From Epiperipatus broadwayi (taxonomy: Eukaryota > Onychophora > Udeonychophora > Euonychophora > Peripatidae): 64,000 nt of DNA. Under the pieces are notes generated by a model. That model made no database searches. It saw only the letters and a list, made by a program, of their open reading frames with translations, and was not told where the DNA came from. Each line of letters opens with the position of its first letter. Position 1 is the first letter of the stretch. Shown in pieces: positions 33,271 to 45,484 of this stretch. The DNA lies in NCBI GenBank assembly GCA_028023455.1, contig JAQFVV010000036.1, forward strand, positions 6,507,576 to 6,571,575, read 5' to 3'. Position numbers and translations under genes: made by a program.

Positions 33271-35901
33271 AACAGAAGATTTAGTATCCAAATGAAGTTT
33301 CCTACAATAAATATCAAGAATTACTCTATATTTATACAAATGGAAAACATCTAGTATATTAAAAGTGGCATAAATATCTTTAACAGATGTGGCACGTGAT
33401 CTACCAAAAATGATACGCATTGTATAATTCTGTAAAACAGACAATGTAGTCATTGCAAAAGTAGAACAGTTCCCCCAAACTGATATATTATAACATAATA
33501 AGCTTTGATAAGAAGAAATATATAAAGTAATCAAAGCTGACCGAGGAAAAAATTTAGATATGTAGAAAAACATATAATTTAATTTACGTAAACGAGAACA
33601 AAGGAAGTCAATATGGTTTGACCAAGATAGTCTGGAGTCAATAAAAATACCTAGATAGCAAATATTATCAACAAAAGAAATGTTAGCACAAGTACAAGTG
33701 CTATTACAATGCCAAAAATACTTATTACAAATAGTAATGTTAAGAGAATGAATATTTGACCTATAAGAAAAATTAATAGCTTTTGTTTTACTCAGATTAA
33801 TTGATAAATTATTAAATGCTAACCATTTACTAATTAGGATTAAATCATCATTAATTATTTTTTCAACAAAATTATATGAAACTGCAGTATAAGATAAAGC
33901 AATATCATCTGCAAAACCATAAATCTTAGATTCTAAAGGTAAAGAAAATAAATCATTTATATAAATTATAAATAAAATGGGACCCAAAACTGAACCTTGT
34001 GGTACACCATGGTTAACTGTTATAAAAGAGCTTACAACACTAGAAATATTTATTGCTTGTTTTCTATCCTTTAAGTAACTCGCAAACCATGAAATAAATC
34101 CACCACGAAAACCATATGAATATAAACGCTTAAGTAAAATTTTGTGAGATACAGAGTCAAATGCCTTAGACAAGTCTAAATAAATAGCAACAGTTTTAAA
34201 ATCCTTATCTAGTGAAGTTGTCAAATTGTTTACATGACTATAGAAAGTGTCCAAGGTACTTCTACCAGAAATAAATCCATATTGATGTTCAGATAAAATA
34301 TTATTTTTAGATAAAAATGACATCATTTTCTCTTTAACCACCATCTCTAACAATTTGGATATTACAGATATAATAGATATTGGTCTATAATTGTCAAGCT
34401 GTACAGGATCACCCTTTTTAAAAACAGGTGTAATAAAACCAACCTTCAAACAAGTAGGAAACAAACCAACATTTAAGGAAAGATTAAACAAATAAACAAG
34501 AACAGGTATGAAAGCTGACTTATTTTCCTTAAGAATCTTTGGTGTTAACTTATCTAGACCAGCTGAATGAACATTCTTTAAGAGATCAATTTTACCAGAC
34601 AAATCCAAATCAGTAACATCTGTACACAAAAAAGAATTTAGACAAGAATCAGCAAAAGACAATTCTTGTACTGGTATTCTATCTATTGACAGATCTGAAA
34701 AAAAATTATTAAACAAGTCAGCAACACATTTTTGATTATTTTCTACTTCAATCAAATTATCATTGTGTTTTATAAATTTAAGTTGACTTGACAAAGGTTT
34801 CTTTACAAGAGAATTTATCAACTTCCATTTCAAAGAAATATTTTTATCATTAAAATATTTTTGATAATATTGAAATTTTAATTTCCGAATATCATATTTA
34901 ATCTCAGTATTCAATTTCCTCAAAGTCAACAAATCTCCACCCAAACATTTTAAATGATTTCTTTGATTAATTTTTCCAATCAAATCATTCGTTATCCAGG
35001 CTGAGCGCTTGCGGTTTTTGCTAGTCAATTTAAAACTAACCATAGATTTTGCAATTAAAGATTTACAAATATCTTGAAATTTTAAAAATGCTGAATCAAC
35101 ATCATGCAGAGCAAAAACATAATCCCAATTCTGATCAGATAATAACATTTTTAGTTTATTATGTGATAACTTATTAATATATAAATGAGTATTTACATGT
35201 GGTCTACAATTTAATAACCTCAACACAGTTGCAAAATGATCCGAAATAAAAATATTTTGTACAGACGATTCATAACTTTGATTCTGGTTTAATCTGACAA
35301 ATATATGATCCAAAATTGATTGACAAGATTTCGTAATACGAGTAGGTGAAAAAATAGCTTGATTAAAACCATAACTATAAAGCAAATTCAAATATCGTAC
35401 GGTAGGCCCATGTAGATTATTACATAAATCTATATTTAAATCTCCCATAAGAATTACTGAAGTAGTATGTAAATCAGACAATAACACATCAAGTTCAGCT
35501 ATAAAATCCAAAATGATACTTGTGCACGATCTATATAAAGCAACAATAGTTAACACAAAACAAGGTAAATTCAGATGAATCAAAACACATTCTGCAGAGG
35601 CAAGAAATGGATTATGATACGTAAATTTAATGTTTTCTTTCACAAAAACTAATACACCACCTGAACGTGAAGACGCACGAGGAGAAAGAATATTTGAATA
35701 GCCATCCAGAACATATAAATGCTGTTCTTCAATGGAAATCCAAGATTCAGTTAAAATTATCACATCATAAAAACCGGCAGGAAAATCATTTAAATACACA
35801 ACAAATTCATCGAAATTAGATCTAACACTTCGTATATTCATATGAAAAACATTTAAATTAGACAAAGTTTCATCATGAGAATAAAATGCATCAAGCTTCA
35901 C
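33073..35901 (-). CDS. LINE ORF2: apurinic-like endonuclease and reverse transcriptase
   Basis: Open for 942 codons. The endonuclease nicks the target and the reverse transcriptase copies the element RNA onto it. Endonuclease motifs in order: NVFHMNIRS (catalytic Asn near 22), LTESW (Glu near 52), ILMGDLNIDL (about 150) and SDH (about 220). Reverse transcriptase: NYRPISIISV, AIYLDLSKAFDSV (Asp near 576 and 581), HGVPQGSVLGP (about 635), FADDIAL (663-669) and YLGIFID. There is no RNase H. Catalytic residues look complete. The first codon of the open stretch is GTG and the first in-frame ATG is residue 21, so translation probably enters from ORF1. ORF1 is upstream in the same frame and separated by a single TGA. 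The family is CR1/Jockey superfamily by motif style; the exact clade would need a tree. Confidence 0.92.
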   Translation of the reverse strand: MKLDAFYSHDETLSNLNVFHMNIRSVRSNFDEFVVYLNDFPAGFYDVIILTESWISIEEQHLYVLDGYSNILSPRASSRSGGVLVFVKENIKFTYHNPFLASAECVLIHLNLPCFVLTIVALYRSCTSIILDFIAELDVLLSDLHTTSVILMGDLNIDLCNNLHGPTVRYLNLLYSYGFNQAIFSPTRITKSCQSILDHIFVRLNQNQSYESSVQNIFISDHFATVLRLLNCRPHVNTHLYINKLSHNKLKMLLSDQNWDYVFALHDVDSAFLKFQDICKSLIAKSMVSFKLTSKNRKRSAWITNDLIGKINQRNHLKCLGGDLLTLRKLNTEIKYDIRKLKFQYYQKYFNDKNISLKWKLINSLVKKPLSSQLKFIKHNDNLIEVENNQKCVADLFNNFFSDLSIDRIPVQELSFADSCLNSFLCTDVTDLDLSGKIDLLKNVHSAGLDKLTPKILKENKSAFIPVLVYLFNLSLNVGLFPTCLKVGFITPVFKKGDPVQLDNYRPISIISVISKLLEMVVKEKMMSFLSKNNILSEHQYGFISGRSTLDTFYSHVNNLTTSLDKDFKTVAIYLDLSKAFDSVSHKILLKRLYSYGFRGGFISWFASYLKDRKQAINISSVVSSFITVNHGVPQGSVLGPILFIIYINDLFSLPLESKIYGFADDIALSYTAVSYNFVEKIINDDLILISKWLAFNNLSINLSKTKAINFSYRSNIHSLNITICNKYFWHCNSTCTCANISFVDNICYLGIFIDSRLSWSNHIDFLCSRLRKLNYMFFYISKFFPRSALITLYISSYQSLLCYNISVWGNCSTFAMTTLSVLQNYTMRIIFGRSRATSVKDIYATFNILDVFHLYKYRVILDIYCRKLHLDTKSSVVNTRLSTKYQLVLPNFLKTSSRKQFSYNGPKLFNMFIRDCSVNLMSTSYLIFKKHLWHWLYYAKH

Positions 35902-35916
35902 TTTAGGAAATAAATT

Positions 35917-36814
35917 TCAAAACGCTGACAACTCAGATTCATTTTTAATTAAAACACACGGAGAATTTAAATCATTTCTAATATAAACCAATCCATTACG
36001 TATAAAAGCCATACCTTTACGTTCACGCATTTTTTGCTTAGCCTTCCATAACAGCTGTCTAATATGTGGAGTTATATGTTGATTAATATATACACGCTGA
36101 CTAGATTCCATTAACAAAAAATCAGAAACCGATTTAATAACATTTCTCTTCAATAAAAATGATTTAGCTAAATTTCGTGAAGCAAAACGAGTAACAATAA
36201 AACCTGCTATATTATTAGATTTAGATTTTGTCCGATAAACATTCTCAATACAATTAGTAGTAAAGTTTTCAATTTCAAGTTTTTCCGCCAACTTCATTAC
36301 AATTAAAGATAAATTTTCATTTTCACAAAAGGGAACACCTTGTATTTCAATTTCACAATCCAACCGTAAACGTTCCATAGAGTCAATTTTTTCCTTTAAC
36401 AAAGTGATTTCGTTTTCACAAGAATCATACATATTTGACAATCGTAGTAAATTATCATTATTTTTATCAACTTTACCCCGCAAAAAATCCATGTCAACCT
36501 GAAGCTTCGCAACCGTAATTGTAAGCTCTGAAATTGCCGTATGTATAACCGGAAGTAATTTTAATTTTTCCAAAATATCACTTAAAATCAAATTCGAAGA
36601 ATCACTATTATTTACCATAACAGAACCATCACTATCAGGTGGAATTCTACAAACATTACATCTTCATTCCTGCTTTTTTTTTTAAAGACATTCGTCTATA
36701 GGTAGCCTCTCCTAACGTTGAGCACGTGTAATGAAAACTGGTGCTACAGCCCATACACGAAACAAAATTTCCATTTTTTGGTAGTAAATCATGACAAATC
36801 TTGCAGAAAGACAT
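35917..36814 (-). CDS. LINE ORF1: PHD finger plus coiled coil, N-terminus broken
   Basis: An ATG at 36,814 starts MSFCKICHDLLPKNG and gives a zinc-binding pattern of CxxC, CxxC and HxxC within about 35 residues, the first two thirds of a PHD finger. The frame then fails at a 10-A run and an adjacent TGA in place of the expected tryptophan of the WxCxxC end; the CNVC pair follows in another frame. The intact part (36,618-35,917, 233 codons) holds a long coiled-coil-like segment (leucine/isoleucine heptads, about residues 10-85), then IEIQGVPFCENENL, a conserved ORF1 domain that likely binds RNA. PHD fingers in ORF1 are established for CR1-like elements. ORF1 chaperones the element RNA. This copy probably cannot make the full protein. 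Confidence 0.8.
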
Positions 36815-36945
36815 TTTATAGGCAAATCCAATTAAATCCTATTTTACTGAACACAATAAAAATTAATATTTATAAATAAAAATACAGTAAAACAAAACAA
36901 AAGCAAGAGAGAAAAAATTGAACACGTCTTTAATCTAGAACACCG

Positions 36946-37149
<204 letters not shown>

Positions 37150-38827
37150 TAAGACCTTATGGTTAAATATAAAGAGAGATTTACCATAATAAAAAATGTT
37201 TTAAAGTTTTACATAAATCACAGTTTTTTTGGGTATCTTACATTTAATATATATATATGCAGTTCTTTAATAATAATCTTTATCAATCCAAACCTAATTT
37301 GTGATTATCTTCTTTGGACATTAGTGATGGTAAACACTGTAGATGAGACCCAATTTTGATATACTACCAATCTTATAATAGAATTTATTTCTTTTGTTGT
37401 AGCATGGTTTCCTTTTTTAAAGATGATATAATATTCTATGCACAATGTTCAAGTCTGAATTTCACTGTATAGTTCAAGTCTTTTGATGACTGCATTTGTG
37501 GTTTTCTTACCCACACATGGTAAATAGTTCTTTGCTAGCTAATATCATCATAATTGTTGAGATGGATAGAGTAATGAAAAATACTTTGAAACAATCAGCA
37601 AGGCATGGCTATGCAAAGCTATTCTGAAACTATTTTAATCACTGGTTTCTACTATATTCATAAAATTAATTTGCATTATTCTTTTTGAATCAAAACTTAA
37701 ACTAAACTATTGTTTTCCCTTCAGATCTATTTATATCTCATGATCTCACATTTTAAAATATTTTTACAGTATATGTTTATTTTATCAATAATTATACAAT
37801 AAAAAAATAATTTTATATTTATTTATTATAATGATTTGAAAAAAAGAAAATCCTGATTGTACTTTAAAATTTATTCTATAATTTTGTTGTTTTTATTTTT
37901 TTATAATTTGTAATAATGTATGCAGATTTGCCATTCAATTTGCTAAAAAAAAAAACAAATTATTTCTTTAAATCTATTTTAGAAAATAAATCTGAATAGT
38001 CATAATATACAGCAAATTTCCTCAAATCAAACAATTTGTTAGAACCCAATAAAACTTAATCAATTAACTAATATTCTTTTTCTTGCCTTTTATTATACAA
38101 ATTATCATCTATTAATTATAATTTTATAAAATACATTTACTTTATTCAATATTTGTTAGCATTATAAAATCTATAGACTAATTTTCTTTTATTAAATATT
38201 TAATAGCATGTTTAACTCTATATATCTATTCCCTTTTCATTTCTTAAACAAGTATACTTAGCTTATGCATGTATAATATCTAGCACATGCATAAACACAC
38301 ATTGCAATCTATAAATTTACTAATGGATCTATAAGAGATTATCACTAAACTTTTTTTGATCATGCATTTTTTTGAATAACTAATTCCACTTGCAAGTTGT
38401 CCTACTACAATATACACATTCCCTCTGCTTAGCAAAGACAATTGGTTTCCCAAAACTTTTCATTAATCAAAAATATTGTATAAAGAATAAGCATGTGTGG
38501 ACAACAGACACATGAATCAAGGATTTGAAATATCCCAAGCTAATTCCTACTCTTTATCAGGGGGTCCAGTGCATTTTACTTAACACATACATTTTACCCT
38601 TAAATTAATAGTGATGCAGTGACAAGAGAGAGAGAATTAACCAAATAACAATTAAGCAAACATTATTATTTATTCATGCACACATATTTAATATAACATA
38701 ACATAATAAAACACATAAAGAAAATATAAATGATTACATTAAGGCTAAATTTATGATGGTCTTTCATTAAAGTTCTTGTCACTTCAATAATCAATATGTC
38801 TAAACAGTTTATTGAAATTTTATTTAC
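37150..38827. other. AT-rich DNA, mostly single-copy in appearance
   Basis: No repeat shared with the rest of the window and no ORF with motifs. It borders the candidate exon at 38.83-39.21 kb and may be intronic. Confidence 0.4.
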
Positions 38828-39209
38828 CTAGGTTTTTATTATTATTACTTTCCAATTGTTTGGCCTTTTGGTCTACATTGATGATTTCCTGGCTTTTCTT
38901 CCATTCTTTGTGTTGATAATGGGAGAGAGACAATGCAGCTGTGTCTACTTCACAGTTTCTGCATGGTTCCAGGTAAAGACAAATAATAAAACTGGGGACT
39001 CAGGGCATGAAGCTTAGCCAAACACTCCTGTGGCTTTCTAGCAATGCATGTTGCTAATTCTGTGGCTTCTGCATTAATATTGTCTGCAGCACTAATGATT
39101 GGCTCACTGAGAGTCACATTAACTATGCCCTCAGTGATGAAAGGGTCAATGAAATGGTAAACTTGAAACTTGCAACAACTTTTCAAAGATAGAATTTCTG
39201 TCTGGATAT
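38828..39209 (-). CDS. Candidate host exon or processed fragment, product unknown
   Basis: The most protein-like segment outside transposons. On the minus strand a good acceptor (pyrimidine-rich, ...TTCATTCAG) is followed by an open frame: FQVYHFIDPFITEGIVNV, PIISAADNINAEATELAT, KPQECLAKLHALSPQFYY. It ends at 38,950 in TGA. A second frame from about 38,975 continues as EPCRNCEVDTAALSLSHYQH, EWKKSQEIINVDQKAKQLE and runs to a donor-like CTAG|GTAAAT. Either one base was lost or gained near 38,975 in a single exon, or a short intron lies there. Composition is balanced, unlike the random AT-rich ORFs. I do not recognise the family. A retrocopy is possible, but no A tail is visible. Confidence 0.4.
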
Positions 39210-40080
39210 CTGAATGAATCAAGCAATGAATATAACAATAGCCAAGCTGCAACTTTTACATCTAAACTCTCCCATTGTTTATTTCCTTATCATAGTTTTA
39301 ATTTTTATCATAACTTAAATCTATTTTAATTAATTTTTACATTTTGTTTTATCTACTCTTTATTAGATTAATCTAATATCTTATCATCCAGAAATCTTTC
39401 TAAATAAAAATTGCATTCCTACTGATGAGATATTTCACAAAAGTTTCTTTTATACACTAATTTTATTTTACATTTATTAAGTTTTGTTAAACATTTCTTT
39501 TTTTCTTTTAATTAATATAAGAAGAGATAGCAGGTTTTAAATCTCTATTTCTTCTTATTCTTTTCCCCACCCCACTCTTAATAAATTGTTTTATTCTATT
39601 CTAAAAAAAATATGATGCAATCTTTTATTTTTACAAAATTACATTTTAAAAATCTACTTTTTAAATATATTATTTTTTTTAACTATTCTCATTTTTCTTA
39701 ATAATTTGTTTATTTTGAAATTATCAAATATGTAATGCAGATATATATGTGCATTTTCGAACATATATCTTGCTAGTGTTACAATAAGTACTGTACCTTT
39801 TTAGTTTTACACTGAATGAATTTGATATTTTTTGATACAGTACTATGTTGATTTACATTCATATAGTGATCACATGATGTTAACATGAATGGTTTTATTC
39901 ATATAGTGAATGAATATTTTTATCTTTTTGTTTTTGTAGTCATTAATGATAAAAATCTTTACTTTGTATATGTTATTAATGAAGTATTAATTGTCTTGTA
40001 AAAATGCAGGATAAAAATTAAATAAAATGTTATACATTCATTAATTGTATTTTAAGTTTATAATCAAAATACAGCACTGT
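39210..40080. other. AT-rich DNA, possibly intronic
   Basis: A small inverted pair around catatagtgaat (39,858-39,910) is the only structure noted. Confidence 0.4.
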
Positions 40081-40084
40081 AACA

Positions 40085-40480
40085 TTGTGTATTAAAACAG
40101 GAAAAACTCTATACGTATTGCCACTCAGTGCAAGCCCGAGTAATCAAGGCATACCAGAAGGCTTGTGCATAAAATCCTCATCTAGTGCCTACTCATCCAA
40201 TATCCTGATACTAGTTTCTGGCTTGTGGCCTTTGTCAGTGAGGAGCCTTAGATCTGAGAGCACTGCACCTAGATCTTAGGATCTAATGCAACCCTCCAGC
40301 AGCCACCTTTTATCTCTAATTAACTAACTACAAAACTATGAGACTTAAATTGAAAACACTATAATATTTTCAATCCAAGCTTATCAGCTTATATAGTCAT
40401 ATACGTATAGAGAGTTTTTCCTATTTTAATAACAGTTAAGAGCAAGCATAAGAAATAGTGATCATGTGATGTTTATTGAC
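40085..40480 (-). mobile_element. HHR-1 element, inverted-arm copy
   Basis: Starts with aaaactctatacgtattgcc. It then carries the decayed ribozyme on the minus strand, acctagatcttaggatctaa and the T-rich middle, and ends in an inverted terminal part (gtatagagagtttttcct ... gtgatcatgtgatgtttatt). Confidence 0.75.
40195..40253 (-). ncRNA. Hammerhead ribozyme HHR-1, core mutated
   Basis: Minus strand core CUGACAA (G8 to A), stem II AGGC-CACAA-GCCA, GAAA, CUAG, and outer stem I AUCUAA/UUGGAU. The scaffold is intact but should be inactive. Confidence 0.65.
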
Positions 40481-40984
40481 TTAAAACATTTGTGTATTAT
40501 AAATAAACTATGTATCAAATAGTTTCAGCATGAAAGTCACTATGATTAACTATCTTATGATGTCATCAATGTTACAAAATGTCAGGCAAACATTTTTTTT
40601 GTATATTTTTTATGATCATTATAGTGAATAATTGATTGTAAATAAAAATAGTGGGTACAAATTGATTTTGATCACTATTGTGAATTTTTGCATAAAGGCC
40701 ATGCTCTCAGTGGTATATATGTGTGCATGCTTACACATATTATTAACAATACAATCTTACATACAAATGTTTAATATTAAAAATACATTTGTAAAATTCT
40801 TTTTTACAATATTAAAAAATAAGATTATTGAAATATTGAAAAGATTTGTAAACATTTTCATAAAGAAATAATCTTACATACAAAATACTTGTAAAAAAAA
40901 TTCTTAACACTGATATAAAAAAATACAAAAATATTTTCTCAATATAAACACTTAAGAATTCTTATTTGTTCATAAGGAATTTTT
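40481..40984. other. AT-rich DNA, no gene found
   Basis: The 79-residue ORF at 40,632-40,871 has no motifs and lies in low-complexity sequence. Confidence 0.45.
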
Positions 40985-41850
40985 GATACTTTGGTATTAG
41001 TCCTGCTGTGACATATTACTCTGGTGACATTTTCAGTCAGTAATATTTATTCAAAGTTTAAGTTAACAATGTCATGGCAACCAAAATACTGGCATGATTA
41101 ATCCATGTCAATGATTAATATATATACATGGTGACCTGTGAGATTAAAAAATGTGCTGCCAGTAACATTTTGTGCTATCACACTGTCCTTTCCATTCCAG
41201 AACACACTACACAGTTCAGTCCACCATAGTGACTCTTATCATTTGTAAGTACTTTTTTTTTTAATTTAAAAATACATTTTTAGTTAAATGTTGTTATATA
41301 TTTATGTTTTATTTATTTCTGCTAAATGTTTTAAAATCTTAAATATTTGTTTTTGTCTTTTTTTACAGAAATATTTGTTTTTCTTTAGAAATAATTTTTA
41401 AAATATTACCTTAAAGTTACACTTTTTTACTTTAAAGTTAAATTCCCCATTTTTTTTTTTTTTAGATTAAACATGTGGTTTAGAATGGTGCAAAATGCTG
41501 CAATGTGCATGGAGGGGGAAGGATGTTTTCAGTGGCATGCAGTGTTGTCCAATAAATGCACAACTCATAAGTGCCTGTTTATTTAATTTTTTAATGACTT
41601 TTTGCCTTTTTTCCATAATTAATATATGTCTCCATTATTTTTTCATATTACATGTGCTATGATGTATTACACCTGGTGATGTATTACTCTGTGTTTGCAA
41701 TATGTTTAAAATAATGACTCCATGGTAAATGTGAACAAATTTTATCAATTAAGTTTGTCTGTACATTACCTGGAGACATTATATTAAAGATCAAAAACTT
41801 ACAGTAATAACATCATTGGAGTAATACATCAGAGCAGGACTAATGTTTTA
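40985..41850. mobile_element. Foldback/MITE with attagtcctgct ends
   Basis: Terminal inverted repeats of about 34 bases: attagtcctgctgtgacata at 40,996 and its complement at 41,811-41,844. The same gatactttgg-attag-cctgc start is found at 43.52 kb. The internal sequence has spaced copies of atgtattactctggtgat-like words. No ORF. Confidence 0.65.
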
Positions 41851-42239
41851 ATTTTTTCCTGAATCAATACAAAATGGTATTTATTATTGATATCACTACT
41901 GCACTACTGAGCTACTGTAATAATATATACATGTAAGATCTTTTTAAATATCTAATTTTTTATGGTAATGATAATAATATTGCTACAGTTTTATAATTAA
42001 TACACAAATAAAGATATGACATTTTACTTCACATGGTTTTTATTATTATGATAATAATGGTTTTTTTTGTTTTCTACTCTAACGATGTGGATTTTGTTTT
42101 TATTTCTATATACATAAGACGTTTTTAGTTATATATCAATATTTAAAAAAAAAGAAATTATAAGTTATAATAAAATATTATTCATTAAAAGAAAGAGATC
42201 TCTATTGTTGTGATTATTGTTTTTGTGACATTGATTTGG

Positions 42240-43445
42240 ATATTAGTATTAAAATATATACATTAAATATGGATAACATACATCATTTATCTCTTGGAAA
42301 AGATTTTGTTTAATGTAACGGGATTTGTCAAACATTTTGATTATTCAGGATTGAAAGGATCTGCTTATAGAAATATGAATAACGCCAATAAAAAATGGTG
42401 GAAATGTCAAGAATGCAAAAAAAAAAATCAAAAAGTCTCCAAGATTGAAAATCAGTCTGATAATTTTCTTGGAGAAGAAATGGTTGAATTTTTTTAAAAA
42501 ATGATAGGAAGAATGGAAACAAAAGTTAATTTGTTTAATGACTTAAAGTATCATTTTGATTAATTCAAAGAATTAATGGAATTCTTGTCAGCTAAAGAAG
42601 ATAACATTGCTAACAAAACTATTTAATATAGCAAACAAATACCCAACCTTATCACCCAAAGATGACATTACCCCTATGGATTGGCCCCCACCAGCTAACA
42701 ACAAGTAGATTGAGTCTCTATATACAAATATAGAAAAGGTAATTGATTTAAAAGAAAACCCAATCACAAATCAAATAGAATACTGGACAACACATAAATT
42801 ACTAAATGGAGAGAAACACACAATCGATGGAAAATTGGATATCACCAATCAACAACTAATATATAAATCTCATTGTTGGTTCATCGAACCAAAATACCAG
42901 ATTTCATAATCAAATATAACTTGGACTCCCTTCCCATGAATGCCTTCCTGGCACACCAAAGAAACATAAAGAAAATTGATCCTATATGGCAGATGTGCAG
43001 CAGGGAAGAGGAATCCATTGATGATATATTTATAAGATGCAATAATTTAAACTACCATAGAACACTCATTACAAGATCAATAAACAATCCATTTGGGCAA
43101 TTTATACCCATTAAAAGATGCATCAAACAAGGCATGTATGCAGAAATAAGGCTTACAATTTTCATGTACTTCGCATTGTGGTGCATACAATGTAAAATCA
43201 CTATCGGGGAAATTGGTAGATTCGCAGGGAATAGAACTAAGGAAAATTGTAGAAAAAATCAAACAAAGAGACAATTTAATCACTCCAGATTATTTAGTAA
43301 ATGCCACTTGGAAAAACTTCAAATAAAGAAGATGATTGCTAAGTCTACAGAATTAAACCACTGGGGAAGCATCTACATACACAAAAATAGACATGTTAAA
43401 AATGTGTTATTCACATCTGAAAACGTAATGTAACAAGATAAATCA
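42240..43445 (+). pseudogene. Internally deleted LINE: ORF1 PHD end joined to ORF2 C-terminus
   Basis: A 67-codon frame (42,294-42,497) ends in WWKCQECKKKN, the WxCxxC end of a PHD finger, followed by a charged coil-like region. After 42.64 kb a frame with one stop reads DDITPMDWPPPAN and IESLYTNIEKVIDLKEN. After a frameshift comes a 186-codon frame (42,873-43,433) with the zinc-knuckle-like CSREEESIDDIFIRC typical of LINE C-termini. The catalytic endonuclease and reverse transcriptase are missing, so this is a deletion derivative. The lineage differs from the 32-37 kb LINE, which lacks such a knuckle. Confidence 0.6.
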
Positions 43446-43518
43446 ATTTATGATATATTGTATTGGCATAAATTGGACATAAAGGATTTTAATAGATTTG
43501 CTGAATAAACAAATTCGA

Positions 43519-43770
43519 TACTTTGGGATTAGACCTGCAACATGGAGCATATATTAGACCTACTGTACCCATTGACATTTGTATCAATTCACTGATAACT
43601 TTGTAATCTGGTGATCTGACCAAAATGATGTGTATGTGACTTTTTTAGCAAAAAAAAAAAGAATGTGTACACTGGTATTTTAGAAAGATCTACAAAGTTA
43701 TCAGGAGGTTGATATAACTGTCAACAGACCCAGCAGGTCTAATACATGCTCTGTGTTGCAACTCTAAAAA
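43519..43770. repeat. MITE related to the 40.99-41.85 kb element
   Basis: Inverted ends: agacctgcaacatggagcat ... atgctctgtgttgcaactct, with a secondary pair ttagacctactg/cagcaggtctaa. It starts after gatactttggga, as the 40.99-kb element does. Confidence 0.7.
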
Positions 43771-43789
43771 TAAGTAAATGCAAAAAGTA

Positions 43790-44390
43790 GTAACACATAA
43801 TACAATAAAATTCAAAGAGATATTGCAACTTTCAACAAAATAGATGCTTTCAAAATATACCATTTTTAATAAGATGACTTTTGTCTTTTTTTAAAAAAAA
43901 AATAAGTGACATTTAAAATTTTTAAAAAATGCGAGTAATGATGAGACTGTTATTAGAAAAAAATTCTAATTTAAATATGTATAATGTTTAGAAACTTTTA
44001 ACAACGAAACTTTTAACAATAAAATTCAAAAAAATATTGCAACTTTTAACAAAATAAATGCATTCAAAATATACGATATGCATTAAGACAATTTTTTTAA
44101 AAAAAACATTTAAAATTTTTAAAAAATGCAAATAATGATGATGCCGTTATTGGAAAAATTTTCTAATTTAAATATGTATGACATTTAAAAAGTTTTAACA
44201 ATGAAACTTTCAACAATGAAATTCAAACAAATATTGCAACTTTTAACAAAATACATGCATTCAGAATATACCATTTTCAATAAGACAACTTTTTAAAAAA
44301 AAACATTTAAAATTATAAAAAAATTAAATTGTGAGTAATGATGATGCCATTATTGGAAAAAAATTATAATATAAATATGTACCAAAGAAT
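43790..44390 (+). repeat. Tandem repeat, three units of about 205 bp
   Basis: aattcaaasaaatattgcaa recurs at 43,809, 44,023 and 44,220 (periods 214 and 197). Each is followed by atgcattcaaaatatacc, a poly(A) block and gagtaatgatgatgcc. Divergence is moderate. Confidence 0.8.
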
Positions 44391-45484
44391 CATTAAATGA
44401 ATTTGATTTTTATGTAATTATATTTCTATGATACTTACCATCTAATATTGAACAAGAATTTACATGTTAAAACATTTTTTGTACATATAATATAACCACA
44501 CAAAATGGAGAACTGCAGAACAAATTTGTCCTCTGAGTACCTACGACGTCATTGCAAAGTATGTTGGGATTTTCATGTTAGTGCTAATAAACATTGTTTT
44601 TTTATAAAGAAATTAAACAAAAAGTCCAAAAGAAAAGAAAATAGATATTAATTACTAATTTTTATTATGATATTTAGAAATCTGACAATAACTGAAAATG
44701 TCAAAACATTACAAAAATAAAAAGATCACGCTGATAACGAAAAATATGTTTTCCCCCATATTGCAGGGATTATTTTATTTCAATTTGATAGTCTCAACAT
44801 TCCACATTTATTGTGGATGTGAAAAGGCCTTCTATTTCCCTTACATTGCAGTAATCCCAAAGTCCCAAAAATTCTATTTTAAAAATTGAATTTAAAGATA
44901 TTAATTATGCTAAAAAAAAGGTAATTTAACAAAATTACACAAGATAAAGAAGATAAAACAATATATATTAATGAAGCTTAAACAAAATAATAAAAATTAT
45001 TATTATGGAAAACTAAAAATATAGTAAAACAATAAAACTATAAATGTATGTATACTTCTTGCTTACTTTCTTATGTGTTTACATTCTTTTACATTTAATT
45101 TTTTTTTTTTCATTTACAATTTTAATGGCATATTGGAAGACATTGAAAATAAGAATGCAAAGAACTTTAATATATTTGAAGATTGGGAAACAGGAATTAA
45201 AGAATGTAATATTGAAAACTATATGTATAATATTCTTCGTGTTATCCTTGGAAGTATAAGAAAAAATTGGTATGAATTAATTGCACCTATACACTCTTAA
45301 TCAAATTGATTTTCTATTATTAACTGAAATATATAAAAAATAAAGAAGTTAATCTTTATAATATAAAAAAATCGTTTATTGTAGAAGTCATTGAGAAAGT
45401 GAAGGTATATTGATTTATATTACAGAAAATATTTTAGCTGGAAAACTAGAATCAATTTTAACCACTTTAAAGCAATTTGGGTGC
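44391..45484. other. AT-rich DNA, no gene found
   Basis: Two ORFs near 45.04-45.30 kb overlap in different frames and have no motifs. Nothing else supported. Confidence 0.45.

Noticed and set aside
43790-44390. CRISPR-like array or satellite
   Set aside because: Three diverged units of about 205 bp without spacers; a eukaryotic minor tandem repeat.
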